From positions 401,229,630 through 401,293,629 of the forward strand of contig CM077668.1 of the NCBI GenBank assembly GCA_039707655.1: DNA of 64,000 nt. The letters run 5' to 3'. Below, one piece after another: positions 23,518 through 34,180 of the stretch. Below the pieces are notes generated by a model. The model was not told the DNA's origin. It saw only the letters and a program-made list of their open reading frames with translations, and did not search any database. The stretch comes from Elymus sibiricus. Lineage: Eukaryota > Streptophyta > Magnoliopsida > Poales > Poaceae. A program made the translations under genes and the position numbers. Within the stretch, counting starts at the first letter, position 1, and each line of letters begins with the position of its first letter.

Positions 23518-24560
23518 AGAGCTAACCTAGGTAAATAGGCCATTTTGGAGCTAAGTAAGGTTATTATGTCATTTTCGAGGAAAATAAGCTAAGTATGTGA
23601 CATTTTGGAGGTAACCAAGGTTATTATGCCATTTTTGACTTAAGTATGCTAAGTATGTCATAAATGAACTAAATAAGCTAAGTATAGGTCATTATTGAGC
23701 TAACCTAGGTAATTATGCCATTTTGGAGCTAACTAAGCATATTAAGTCATTTTGGAGGAAAAAAATGCTAAGTGTAGGTCATTTTAGAGCTAACCTAGGT
23801 AAATAGGTCATTTTGGAGCTAAACCAAGGTTATTATGCCATTTTTTACCTAAGTAAGCTAATTATGTCATAAATGAACTAGCTAAGCTAAGTATAGGTCA
23901 TTATTGAGCTATCTTAGGTAGTTATGCCATTTTTAGCCAACTAAGCATATTAAGTCATTTTGGAGGAAAAATGCTAAATATAGGTCATTTTAGAGCTATC
24001 CTAGGTAAAATAGGTCATTTTGGAGCTAAGTAAGGTTATTATGTCATTTTCGAGGAAAATAAGCTAAGTATATGACATTTTGGAGCTAAACCAAGGTTAT
24101 TATGCCATTTTTTACCTAAGTAAGCTAAGTATGTCATAAATGAACTAGCTAAGCTAAGTATAGGTCATTTTTGAGCTAGCCTAGGTAGTTATGCCATTTT
24201 TGAGCTAACTAAGCAAATTAAGTCATTTTGGAGGAAAAAATGCTAAGTGTAGGTCATTTTAGAGCTATCCTAGGTAAAATAGGTCATTTTGGAGCTAAGT
24301 AAGGTTATTATGTCATTTTCGAGGAAAATAAGCTAAGTATATGACATTTTGGAGCTAAACCAAGGTTATTATGCCATTTTTTACCTAAGTAAGCTAATTA
24401 TGTCATAAATGAACTAATTAAGCTAAGTATAGGTCATTATTGAGCTAGCCTAGGTAAAATAGGTCATTTTGGAGCTAAGTAAGGTTATTATGTCATTTTC
24501 GAGGAAAATAAGCTAACTATATGACATTTTGGAGCTAAATAGGTCATTTCTTAAGCTAAG
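23518..24560. repeat. Higher-order tandem repeat array in J
   Basis: About 1.04 kb of short units built from GGTCATTTTGGAGCTAA and GCTAAGTATAGGTCATT. The word TAAATGAACT recurs at 23661, 23870, 24137 and 24406, giving higher-order periods of 209, 267 and 269 bp. No open frame of significance. Confidence 0.85.
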
Positions 24561-24764
24561 TATGCATTTGTTAAGCAAAACACTAGGGAAAACGTACCGT
24601 CATCACGGAGGTGAAGGACCGGTCGCGCCAGTGGCAGACGCAGAAGGATTGGTCGATGCTTGTCGGGAGTTACGTTGCACCAAAGATCATTTGCAATGTC
24701 TCGTTAGCATGATGCAACTCAAATGTGAAGACTAGTAACTAATGACCATTCAAATGAAACTCAC

Positions 24765-25084
24765 CGTGCCCGCCAGAGCAATGACTGGCATCGGCGGAGG
24801 GGTCTGATCGTTGCTCTGGCACATGGTCTGCACATTTGGTTTTCACGAGTCAGTCATGTTAGTTAGTAATGAAACGAACATTACGTGCATGATTTGGCTA
24901 ATATGCAGAAGAAACTTACCATGAAGAGCTCGTATAAGGCCCGGTGAGATGCGTCGTTCCGGTTCCTCTCCTCCTCCAACAGCGTAGCAATCCTCTCCTC
25001 CAACTCCCTCTCCCTCTCCGCCGCCTGCCTCTTTGCCTCCGCCAGAAGCTCCTGGGTCTTCGCTCTCTCTTTCTCAAGAGCAGC
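24765..25084 (-). pseudogene. 3' exons of a CACTA transposase-like gene in J
   Basis: On the minus strand an exon at 24920-25084 (55 codons) is bounded by a TTGCAG acceptor and an ATG/GTAAGT donor. It encodes a charged coiled coil (AAERERELEERIATLLEEE, then ASHRALYELFM). A second exon at 24765-24827 (21 codons, TMCQSNDQTPPPMPVIALAG) lies between a TGTGCAG acceptor and an ACG/GTGAGT donor, with the phase kept at 0. This resembles the C-terminal part of plant Ptta/En/Spm-type transposase genes. A last exon near 24690-24720 is uncertain. The catalytic part is missing from J, so this remnant cannot mobilise it. Confidence 0.5.
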
Positions 25085-25378
25085 CTGCAACACCACTCCT
25101 CGTTACCATTGTAATCATCGACGGCCACACACATCTTGGTTTTTGTTAACCATTCATCGGTCCCCTTGGTTTTTGTTAACCATTAATCGGTCCTGTCTTT
25201 CTGACTAGTGTGACCGGTGTACATCCACGCACGATCACTCATCTTGCCTAACTACTGGACACACAATAAATATATACATAATTCAGCAAACCATATTCAT
25301 CAGTTAATGGAGTTTGTCAGTTTTATTAGGTCCATGCAACCTAGACGCTAATAGGTAAAGATAGGTCCTAATCCCACC

Positions 25379-25590
25379 CGAGTATGTGTAGATTGGGTTT
25401 GTTTTCCCATGCTCTGCTCCGGATCCGACGCAAAATTTCGGCAGCACCTCCCCGCTGTTCTCCTGATACACGTCTCGGCAATAAGCAGAGAGGATGTGTA
25501 CTCGGAGAACAACAGGGAGGCACTGACGAAATTCTGCATCGGATCCGGAGCAGAGCATATGGGAAAACGAACCCAATCTACACATACTCG
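25379..25590. repeat. ~85 bp imperfect inverted repeat in J
   Basis: Arms 25379-25463 and 25504-25590 around a ~40 bp loop. The strongest pairing is TGCTCTGCTCCGGATCCGA with its complement. An RNA from either strand would form a long hairpin. Confidence 0.75.
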
Positions 25591-26034
25591 GGCTGTCCAC
25601 GGATAACGTTGGACAATTCGAAAGAATCACGGTTATAAATATGCAAATGCAAGCATATTTATAGATGTAACCCTTTCGAACGGGAGACGCATAGTGGTCA
25701 CGCATACTGATGATTGAAGACACCTATAGCTAGCAAGTTTCATCGGCACGAAGACCGGAACAGAGCAAATGAAGAGGGGAGGAGGAGATGTCATTTGTGC
25801 TCACCCATGAACGCAGGGGCGGAGCTCGTCGAACGCACGGGGAGGTCGTCGAACACCAGACCCTCGCAGCGACGAAATAACTGCACATTTAAATCCACCT
25901 GATCAACACAAATATATATGATGTTTTTCATAACAAAATCAGAAAATATATGACCTAACTCATAATTCACAAATATATGACCCCGTCGGCCTCTGGAAGG
26001 CCGAAGAGCACCTTTTTGGTCAACAGGAGGCCGA
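25591..26034. other. Interior of J between hairpin and minisatellite
   Basis: Mixed sequence with a possible minus-strand exon near 25800-25880 (FRRCEGLVFDDLPVRSTSS) ending at an ATGG/GTGAGC-like donor. This could be an upstream exon of the transposase-like gene. Nothing else is identifiable. Confidence 0.3.
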
Positions 26035-26516
26035 AGAGGTGTCGGGGGTCGGCGGTGTCGGGGGTGTCGTGTCTGGGTGTCGTGGTGTCGGGGTTTCGTG
26101 GTGTCGGGGTGTCGGGGTGTCGGGTCGGGGTCGGGGTGTCGTGGTGTCGGGGTGTCGGGGTGTCGGGTCGGGGTCGGGGTGTCGGGGTGCCAGGGTGTCG
26201 GGGTGTCGGGGGTGTCGTGTCTGGGTGTCATGGTGTCGGGGTGTCGGGGTCTCGGGCTGTCGGGGTGTCGGGGTGTCGTGTCGGGGTCGGGGTGTCGTGT
26301 CGGGGTGTCGGGTCGGGGTCGGGGTGTCGGGGTGTCAGGGTGTCGGGGTGTCGGGGGTGTCGTGTCTGGGTGTCGTGGTGTCGGGGTGTCGGGGTCTCGG
26401 GCTGTCGGGGTGTCGTGTCGGGGTCGGGGTGTCGTGTCGGGGTCGGGGTGTCAGGGTGTCGTGTCGGGGTCGGGGTGTCGGGGTGTCGTGTCGGGGTCGG
26501 GGTGTCGGGGTGTCGT
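26035..26516. repeat. GTCGGG minisatellite in J
   Basis: About 480 bp of GTCGGGGT, GTCGTGTCGGG and GTCGGGGTCGGG units with a strong G bias on the plus strand. It can form G-quadruplexes on paper. The long frames read from it are repeat translations. Confidence 0.9.
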
Positions 26517-26705
26517 TTTCTTCTTCTTCCTCTTCTTCTTTTTTTCCCTCTTTTTCCTTTTCTTCTTCTTCTTCTTCTTCTTCTTCCTTTTCTTCTTCTT
26601 CTTCTTCTTCTTCTTCTTCTTCTTCTTCTTCTTCTTCTTCTTTTTTATTCTCCTCCTCCTCCTCCTCCTCCTCTTCTTCTTCTTCTTCTTCTTCTTCTTC
26701 TTCTT

Positions 26706-26736
<31 letters not shown>

Positions 26737-26990
26737 TTCTCCTCCTCTCCTCTTTCTTCTTCTTCTTCTTCTTCTTCTTCTTCTCCTCCTCTTCTTCTTC
26801 TTCTTCTTCTTATTTTTTCTTCTTTTCCTTTTTTGTTTTTCCTTTTTTTTCCTTCTTCTTTTCTTCTTTTTTTTTCTTCTAGGTTTTTTCTTCTAAGTTT
26901 TTTCTTCTAGGTTTTTTCTTTTCTTCTTTTTCTTCTAAGTTTTTCTTTTCTTCTTTTCTATCTAAGTTTTTTCTACCTAATAAACTAACT
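26517..26990. repeat. (TTC)n pyrimidine tract in J
   Basis: About 470 bp of nearly uninterrupted pyrimidines on the plus strand (TTC, CTC and T-rich units), directly following the G-rich minisatellite. Serine/leucine/phenylalanine reading frames here are artefacts. Confidence 0.9.
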
Positions 26991-27023
26991 AACTAATTTA
27001 ACAGAAAAAAAACAAAAAAAAAG

Positions 27024-27345
27024 ATGGGGGTGGGGCACTCACCAGGGGGCGGCGGGGGCGGGCGGCGGCGAGGGGCGGGGGTGAAGCTCCGGGGCGGCCG
27101 GGGGCTGCCGGCGGCGAGGATAGGAGGCCGCCGGGCGGGGGCGGCCGGCGGTGAGGAGAGGAGGCCGCCGGGCAGGGGCGGCGGAGCGCGGGGCCAGGGG
27201 GCAGGGGCGGCGGGGCGCGGGGGCAGGGGCGGCGGGGCGCGGGGGCCGGCGGCGGCGACGGGCGCGGCGGCGGAGGGAGCGAGCGAGAGAGGGGTGCGGG
27301 GGAGGAGAGTGGGGTAGTGGGGGCCGGGAGTGCGCGGGCTAGCCA
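27024..27345. other. GGCGGGG-rich segment in J
   Basis: About 320 bp of G-rich sequence built from GGGGGCGGGCGGCGG-like units, open in several frames because of its composition. It may be the original 5' promoter/leader of the transposon gene on the minus strand, but no motif proves it. Confidence 0.5.
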
Positions 27346-27354
27346 TTAAGGCAC

Positions 27355-27781
27355 ATCGCTCCTTTGCCGTTTGCTAGCAGATGGCAAAGATGGATATGCC
27401 GTCTGCTAGCAGACGGCAAAGAGGCCAGCTGTTAGGTTAGCCCACGCCATGCTTTGGTGGGCCCCGCATCCCTCCTTTGATGTCTGCCTGGCCGTTCTTT
27501 GCCATCTGCTAGCAGACGGCAAAGGGCCAGCAGACAGCAAAGAGGTGACTTAGCCAGCACCGAGCCCCCCTGGGGCCCACGGGCCTCTTTGCCGTCTGCC
27601 ATTGGCCTCTTTGCCGTCAGCTGGCAGACGGCAAAGAGCCAGCTGACGGCAAAGACTCTCTTTGCCATCAGCTGGTTCTTTACCGTCTGCTTTTCCAAAG
27701 CAGACGGCAAAGAGGCTCTTTGCCGTCAGCTGGCAGACGGCAAAGAGGGGCCAAATGGCAAATTGCCAGATTCCAGTAGTG
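27355..27781. repeat. Right terminal and subterminal repeats of J
   Basis: Repeated GCAGACGGCAAAG and TTTGCCGTCTGC in both orientations up to the terminal CAGTAGTG. Counterpart of 22472-22965. Confidence 0.85.
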
Positions 27782-27784
27782 AAA

Positions 27785-28856
27785 ACTCGATCAAGGTGGC
27801 TTAAGCAATCATCAAAGGAAGTTCCGTAAACGGAAAAATCATCCATGAAAACCTCAACAATCTTTTCACAAAAGTCAGAGAATATAGCAGTCATACATCT
27901 TTGAAAGGTAGCAGGTGCATTGCATAAACCAAATGGCATACGTCTATAAGCATAAGTTCCAAATGGACAAGTAAAGGTGGTTTTCTCTTGGTCGGCTTGC
28001 GATACAAGTATTTGAGAGAAACCAGAATATCCATCAAGAAAGCAAAAGTGTGTATGCTTGGACAATCTTTCTAACATTTGATCAATAAAAGGTAAGGGGT
28101 AATGATCTTTTCTAGTGGCTTTGTTTAATTTTATAAAATCAATTACCATCCTGTAACCAGTTACAATTCTTTATGGAATGAGTTCATTTTTATCGTTGGG
28201 AACAACAGTAATGCCTCCTTTCTTAGGGACACAATGAACGGGACTTACCCATCTACTATCAGCTATGGGATAGATTATGCCTGCTTCCAGAAGCTTTAAT
28301 ATTTCAGTTCTTACCACCTCCTTCATCTTAGGATTTAATCGTCGTTTGTGGTCGACAACTGGTTTAGCATCAGGCTCCATATTAATTTTGTGCTGACATA
28401 GAGTGGGGCTAATGCCCTTAAGATCATCAAGAGTATATCCAATAGCAGCACGGTGCTTCCTCAGAGTTTTTAGTAATCTCTTTTCTTCATGCTCTGAAAG
28501 GTTAGCACTAATAATAACAGGATATATCTTCTTTTCATCTAGATAAGCATATTTCAATGTATCAGGCAATTGTTTCAATTCAAATACAGGGTCACCCTTA
28601 GGTGGAGGAGGACCTCCAAGAGTTTCAACAGGCAAATTATGTTTAAGGATAGGTGGTTGATCAAAGAACATCCTATCTATTTCATTTCTTTCATTCAAGT
28701 GCATATCATTTTCATGGTCTAGCAAATATTGTTCTAACGGATCTGTAGGAGGTACGACAATAGAAGCAAGACCAATAATTTCATCTTTACTAGGCAATTC
28801 TTTATCATGAGATTGTCTACGAAACTTGGAGAAATTAAACTCATGAGATATACCAC
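27785..28856 (-). pseudogene. Element A pol: linker and N-terminal/palm part of RT (one stop)
   Basis: Minus strand, from the B insertion point (28856) to the J insertion point. The linker (FRRQSHDKELPSKDE, VVPPTDPLEQYLLDHE) leads into RT motifs: LEAGIIYPIADSRWVSPV, VIDFIKLNKATRKDHYPLP, YSGFSQI, MPFGLCNAPATFQRCM and the catalytic FMDD in VEVFMDDFSVYG. A TAA stop at 28171-28173 interrupts the frame between NELIP and RIVTGYR. The RT continues at 22471 after J. RNA- and DNA-dependent polymerase of a Ty3/Gypsy element; inactive here. Confidence 0.92.
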
Positions 28857-29035
28857 TGATAACCCACAAGTATAGGGGATCGCAACAATTTTCGAGGGTA
28901 GAGTATTCAACCCAAATTTATTGATTCAACACAAGGGGAGCCAAAGAATATTTGCAAGTATTAGCAGTTGAGTTGTCAATTCAACCACACCTGGAGACTA
29001 AATATCTGTAGCAGAGTGATCAGTAGCACATTAGT

Positions 29036-29134
29036 ATGATAGTTTGATAGCAGTAGCAATAATAGTAACTGTAATAGTAACGGTAGCAGCAATAGTAGTA
29101 GCAATTGTGACAGCAGTAGCAACAGTAGTAACTT
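29036..29134. repeat. AGTAGCAAT-type short repeat in B LTR
   Basis: About 100 bp of irregular triplets (AGT, AGC, AAT, AAC), a degenerate microsatellite. Confidence 0.75.
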
Positions 29135-29937
29135 AGCAAAGAACAATATGTGAAAAACTCGTAGGCAATGGATCGGTGATTTGGTTGGATAACATTCATC
29201 ATGTAACAGTCATAACCTAGGGCGACACAGAACTAGCTCCAATTCATCAATGTAATGTAGGCATGTATTCCGTATATAGTCATACGTGCTTGCGATAAGA
29301 ACTTGCATGACATCTTTTGTCCTACCCTCCCGTGGCAGCGGGGTCCATAAGGAAACTAAGTGATATTAAGGCCTCCTTTTAATAGAGAACCAGAACAAAG
29401 CATTAGCACTTAGTGAATACATGAACTCCTCAAACTATGGTAATCACCGGAAAGAATCCCAATTATTGTCACCTTGGGGTATGCGGATCATAACACATAG
29501 CACGTGCGTATAACTTGCAAGATCGGATCAAGAATACAAATATATTCATGAAAACATAGAGGGTTCAGATCTGAAATCATGGCACTCGGGCCCTAGTGAC
29601 AAGCATTAAGCATAGCAAAGTCATAGCAACATCAATCTCAGAACATAGTGGATACTAGGGATCAAGCCCTAACAAAACTAACTTGATTACGTGATAAATC
29701 TCATCCAACTCATCACCGTCCAGCGAGCCTACGAAGGAATTACTCACTCCCGGCGGTGAGCATCATGAAATTGGTGATGAAGTATGGTTGATGATGACGA
29801 TGCCGGAAGATCCCCCTCTTCGGAGCACCGAACGGACACCAGATCTGGCCTCCCGATGAAGAACAGGAGGTGGCGGCGGCTCCATATTGTAAAACATGAT
29901 GAAACTTCTTCTTTTATTTTTTTCTCTTGAATTGTCA

Positions 29938-29944
29938 ATTTATA
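29938..29944 (-). promoter_or_regulatory. TATA box of B LTR
   Basis: Minus strand GGCCTATAAATTGACAA lies ~37 bp downstream of the GC-rich inverted repeat, a good position for the element's transcription start ~30 bp further on. Confidence 0.5.
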
Positions 29945-29980
29945 GGCCTAAGATTAGGGTCAGCGGAGCCACGTGGGCCC

Positions 29981-30036
29981 CACGATCCACCAGGGCGCGC
30001 CTGGGGGGGGGGGGTGGCGCGCCCTGGTGCCTCGTG
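29981..30036. repeat. GC-rich inverted repeat in B LTR
   Basis: Arms 29981-30001 and 30016-30036 around a run of G; core CACCAGGGCGCGCC. It lies 238-293 bp from the transcription-side LTR end. Confidence 0.85.
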
Positions 30037-30274
30037 GGCAGCAGGTGGCACCCCTCCAGTGGGTCTTGGTTCCAGTATTTTTATTTAATCCATAAAAAAT
30101 CTCCAAAAAGTTTCGTCCAATTCCAAGAACTTTTATTTCTGCACAAAAAACAACACCATGGTAGTTCTGCTAAAAACAGCATCAGTCCGGGTTAGTTTCA
30201 TTTAAATCATGCAAATTAGAGTCCAAAACAAGAGCAAAAGTGTTTGGAAAAGTAGATACGACGGAGACGTATCA

Positions 30275-30289
30275 ACTTCCCCAAGCTTT
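30275..30289 (-). other. Polypurine tract of element B
   Basis: Minus strand AAAGCTTGGGGAAGT directly before the LTR start. Confidence 0.65.
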
Positions 30290-32406
30290 ACTCATTGCTT
30301 GTTCTCAAGCAATTCAGTTGACAAACTGAAAGTGATAAAGAAAAACTTTTACGAACTCTTTTGTTCTTGTATCTATATATATGCTTAAATAATACCCAGG
30401 TTTTCAGCAAAGATTATTACTAACCATGCAAACGATAACTCTTAGAAATTATATTCACTCATATCAATGGCATAATCAACTAGCGAGCAATAATAAGATA
30501 TCTCAAATGCCAACACTTTGTCAAAACAATCATGATATAATATGACAACATGGTATCTCTCTAGCCCTTTCTGAGACCGCAAAACATAAATGCAGAGCAC
30601 CTCCAAAGTTCAAGCAGCGACTAAACATTGTAATTCATGGTAGAAGAGATCCAGTCATGATGCACACAACATTAACTATACACAGTGCATGAGAATGACA
30701 ATAGTGCTCTCAGGACTGGTGCTTATTTGAGAAGGTGATGACTCAACAATAAAAGTAAAATAACATAAAAGTAAGTAGATAGGCCCTTCGCAGAGGGAAG
30801 CATGGATTTGCAGAGGTGCCAGAGCTCGAAGCTTAACTCAGAGATAAATAAAATTTTGGGAGGTATGCCTTTCCTGTCAACGTCACGACCGAGAGTTTTC
30901 AATATCTTCCATGCTAAACACATTAGTGGCGGTTCCCAAGCGATAAAGTAAAGTTTACTCCCCCTCCACCAACAAACACAAGCCATGGCTAGGCGAATCC
31001 TCGGGTGCCCTCCATACCAACAACTTTCCGGGGGAGTTTGTTTTATTATTTTGCAATTTTAATTATGGGATTGGGCATCCCGATTAGCAGCCCCTCTCGT
31101 GCAAGGACAAGTGAATAAAGACTCATCATGAGAATAACCCGCTTAGCATGGAAGATACTGACCGCCCCCTGTCGCTCCATGAGCGGTACGGGCACACAAA
31201 ACAGATGTTCATTTGAATATTTAGAGGTGGCACATGCAATTTACTTAGAACGGCAGAGTAATACCGCATATAGGTAGATATAGTGGACTCATCTGGAATA
31301 ACTTTGGTTTAAGGGTTTTGATGCACAAGCAGTATTCCCACTTAGTACAGGCGAAGGCTAGCAAATAGGTTGAGAAGCGACCAGCTAGAGAGCGAAAACA
31401 GTCATAATCATGCATTATGAATAATCAACATTGAATACTAGCATGAGTAGGATATAAGCACCATGAACATAAATATCGTGGAGGCTATGTTGGTTTTGAA
31501 TCAACTACATGCGTGAACATGTGCCAAGTCAAGCCACTCAAAACATTCAGAGGAGGATACCATATCATCATACTACATCATGACCATTTTAATGCATGTT
31601 GACACCCAAGATAAATCATTATCCACTCCTAGATACTTAAGCATGGCATGAGCAACTATAATCTCTAATTGTCATCATAAACATGTTTAATCATAATATG
31701 TTGAATCATGGATATTGAGTTAAACATATTTACAAAAACAAAAACAAGTTGAGTTCATACCCGCTTTTCCTTGCCACAGTCACTTCATCAAATCATCGTC
31801 ATTATTGCCTTTCACTTGCACGACTGAATGATAAGAAAAATAAAAATAATGCAAGTGTGCCGTGGATTAAGCTGGAATCTGCAAACATTTTATTCAAAGG
31901 AGAAGACAAGGTAATATGGGCTCTTTGTTAGATCAACAATAATGCATATGAGAGCCACTCAACATTTTTATCGTGGTCTTCTCCTTACAATGACTCAACA
32001 AAAGAAAAGAATTTCAGAGAAACACATCGAAATGTTTTTGGAGTTTTTAGTTTTTCTGAACGAAACAAATTAAAGAAGACAAAACAAAAACGAGAAAAAA
32101 AACTATTTACACGGGAAAGCTCCCAACAAGCAAAAGAAGAAACGAGAAATCTTTTTGGGTTTTCTTTTTATACTACTACTAATTAAGCTAGAAAGAAAAA
32201 ACGAAAAGAAACGAGAAATGTTTTTGGATTTTCTCAAAGTTTTTCAAACACACAAGAAGAAAGCGAGAAAATAAAACTAACATGGATTATACAATGAAAA
32301 AGTATAAACACCGACAACTAAAATGAATATGTGTGAACATGAATGTTATGTCGGTGAGAGATACGTACTCCCCCAAGCTTAGGCTTTTGCCTAGCTTGGT
32401 CTACGG
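30290..32406 (-). other. 3' noncoding region of element B
   Basis: About 2.1 kb of AT-rich sequence without a credible gene. The GATAGGCCCTTCGCAGAGGG words near 30780 and the AGGTAGATATAGTGGACTC words near 31270 also occur in A (near 450 and 715) and C (near 55440 and 55710), so this is the common 3' region of the group. An AAACGAGAAA-rich repeat lies at 32030-32280. Confidence 0.65.
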
Positions 32407-33424
32407 TCATCCGTAGTAGCCATCCGGTCCCATGTGAAAGTGCTGAGGCGGCGGCACCCGAGCGCCCCAATCCTGGGCCTCCTCCTCTGCCACTGCCAAG
32501 GCGTTTCGGTAAGCAACGATGTCCGGTGGCATCACGGTATATCCGTTCCTGGCATGAGAATCAAACAAAGTAGGTGCAGGCAATGGAATAATATCACGGG
32601 TATCCTCACTAAAAACCAAGTTATAACGAATGTGGTGAGGAGCCTCAGGAGCATCAAGAAAGTGGTGGTCCCTCATAGACTGGTGATCTAAGTAAACTCT
32701 AGGTAACAAGTAATCATGAGGGTGAATGTTAACATTAAAATGTCTCGCTAAGCGAGTAGCATAAATACCACCATGAATTTTACCCTTAGTCCTATTAGTG
32801 TCCAGGCAGCGTGCAATGATAGCTCCCAGGTTATAAGTGTTGTCATTATAAAGTGCGCGGCGTAAAATGGCAAAGTCAGGTGCACATAGCGCACCACCTT
32901 GCTCTCTAGCAGTCAAGCATTTCCCTATGAATAAGGCAAAGTAATGAACAGAGGGAAACTGCAAGCTAGTGGCTCGGGCTTTCGACACGCCCCTTTCCTC
33001 TCCCACGGTTAAAGTGCAGAGGAAGCCCTCAAACTCCTCCGGTCGGGGCTCTCTTATTTCCCCCATCAAAAGGGATCAAACATATCTCACAAAATTCAGC
33101 AACTGGTATCTGATGATGTTCAGCATATAAATCAAAGCTAACTGCAGGGGGTTCGAGCCTATTCAGGAAATGAAAGTTTTGCACAAAGGAATTTGTAAGG
33201 ATGTGGTGTTGGTCACACTCATCTGTGAGGAAGTCGGTCAATCCGGCATTAGCAACAGATTGCGTGAACTCTTGGTAGAATCCGGCTTCGTTCATGAAGG
33301 CATTGTGTGGCCATTCGCACGGCCGGACCTCCGTCCTACGCGGAATGTTGAGGTCGCTGTCCGAGGAGTCCCCAAGGACTCCCTTGGCGGTCCGCTTCGA
33401 AGAACTCCTCCGGAAAATATTCAT
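32407..33424 (-). pseudogene. ATHILA-ORF1-like gene of element B (frameshifted)
   Basis: Two overlapping minus-strand frames, 33029-33424 (131 codons, start MNIFRRSSSKRTAKG) and 32407-33069 (220 codons), form one protein split by a frameshift near 33065, just after FCEICLIPFDG. The pattern FVQNFHFLNRLEPPAVSFDLY, then FCEICLIPF, then EERGVSKARATSLQFPSVHYFALFIGK resembles the plant retrotransposon ORF-1 (ATHILA) protein family. In Athila elements this gene lies 3' of pol; here it follows protease directly. The role of the family is unknown; it is sometimes called env-like by position only. No membrane segment is seen. Confidence 0.65.
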
Positions 33425-34180
33425 TTTCCTATGAACAAATTTCTGAAAATTTTTGGGCCAGAAAATGATATCAATAAAACTTCACAAAATCGATAGATAC
33501 TACTAATGTGGATATCTAGAGGCTATATCAAGCATTCAAACTACTTGGGACTCATGGAATTCAACATGCAAGCTCATTTTCAGTAGCACCAAGAGCAGCT
33601 AATTATGCAAAATATAATCCACTAGAGCAAAAACTAATTGGAGCAATGGAGGGTCACATACAGAGTACCAATCCCCCAAAACAGTTTTGGAAACGGAGCT
33701 TCGAGCAAAGAGATCGAAAATCTCAGGTTTGGGAGCAAGAACACGAGAGAGAGAGAGCTACCAGGAATTTTTGCTAGAGGTAAGAGACGAAGTGGGATGA
33801 AGGCCCACAAGCCACCAAGGCGCGCCAGGGGGGGCGCGCCCTGGTGCCTTGTGGGCACCTGGGACACCTCCCTGATATGTTTCCAGTGCTAAAAATTCTT
33901 AAATATTCTATAAAAATTCATGTGAAAATTTAAAATCATTCTGAGCACTTTCATTTTTGGGAATTTTTTCATTGCACGGATAATTCAGAAAACAGGGTAA
34001 TCATGGCATTTAATTGCATTTAACTAAAAATAACAAAAAATAAAAAGTGGGTACAGAGGGTTGTGCTTACTAAATTCATCGACCACATGCCTCTCAAAAG
34101 GAATCCATTAATAAGGTTGATCAAGTCTTATTAACAAACCATTTACGAGTAACATGAAACCGAAGAACTTTCGTATAACA
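33425..34180 (-). other. Spacer between protease and ORF1-like gene of B
   Basis: No gene. It contains the GC-rich inverted repeat and flanking AT-rich sequence resembling the upstream part of B-type LTRs. A (GA)n run at 33751-33760 lies in the presumed leader of the ORF1-like gene. This is the place where RT, RNase H and integrase would be expected in an autonomous element. Confidence 0.55.
33806..33853. repeat. GC-rich inverted repeat (internal copy in B)
   Basis: Arms 33806-33826 and 33833-33853. The arms carry CACAAG and CCTTGTG where the other copies have CACGAG and CCTCGTG, so pairing is kept by changes on both sides. Confidence 0.82.

Larger units (their letters stand above)
22472..27781. 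mobile_element. Element J: CACTA DNA transposon, deletion derivative
   Basis: The ends are CACTACAGGAATCAGGCAC on the left and CACTACTGGAATCTGGCAA on the right (minus strand); 22 of the first 25 bases match. The 3-bp target duplication AAA flanks it at 22469-22471 and 27782-27784, as expected for CACTA elements. Removing it rejoins the RT of A. Both subterminal regions are packed with TTTGCCGTCTGC and its complement. The interior is low complexity (TA, AAG, a long tandem array, a GTCGGG minisatellite, a TTC tract) with only 3' exons of a transposase-like gene, so it is non-autonomous. I do not assign a family name. Confidence 0.92.
1..28856 (-). mobile_element. Element A: Athila-like Gypsy LTR retrotransposon, interrupted
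   Basis: Pieces at 1-3261, 21441-22471 and 27785-28856 read, on the minus strand, as one Ty3/Gypsy pol in the order RT, RNase H, integrase. The order and junctions fit one element split by G, J and B: excising each insert rejoins the protein motifs (RT to RT thumb across J; the GGH of the linker to the HAGD of the integrase finger across G). The 5' half (gag, protease, 5' LTR) lies to the right beyond B and the window; the 3' LTR lies left of base 1. Bases 1 to ~1170 match the 3' noncoding part of element C from about 54995, which starts ~180 bp after C's LTR, so A's LTR probably begins ~180 bp outside the window. Family could be Sabrina, WHAM or Derami type; not resolved. Confidence 0.85.
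28857..30274 (-). repeat. 3' LTR of element B
   Basis: 1418 bp, TGATAACCCACAAGTATAGG to GAGACGTATCA. Contains an AGTAGCAAT-type minisatellite at 29036-29134, a TATAAAT box at 29938-29944 and the GC-rich inverted repeat at 29981-30036. Confidence 0.85.

Noticed and set aside
23518..24560. CRISPR-like repeat-spacer array
   Set aside because: Units are contiguous tandem repeats with higher-order periodicity, in a plant transposon, with no constant repeat separated by unique spacers.
24529..24735. Plus-strand 68-codon frame in J
   Set aside because: It runs out of the tandem array and overlaps the probable minus-strand last exon; no independent support.
25977..26910. Three overlapping long plus-strand frames of 277-301 codons
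   Set aside because: They are translations of the GTCGGG minisatellite and TTC tract inside J (Gly/Val/Ser/Cys repeats, then poly-Ser/Leu/Phe); repeats lacking stops stay open in all frames.
32434..32691. Plus-strand 85-codon frame
   Set aside because: Shadow of the ORF1-like gene on the minus strand at the same place.
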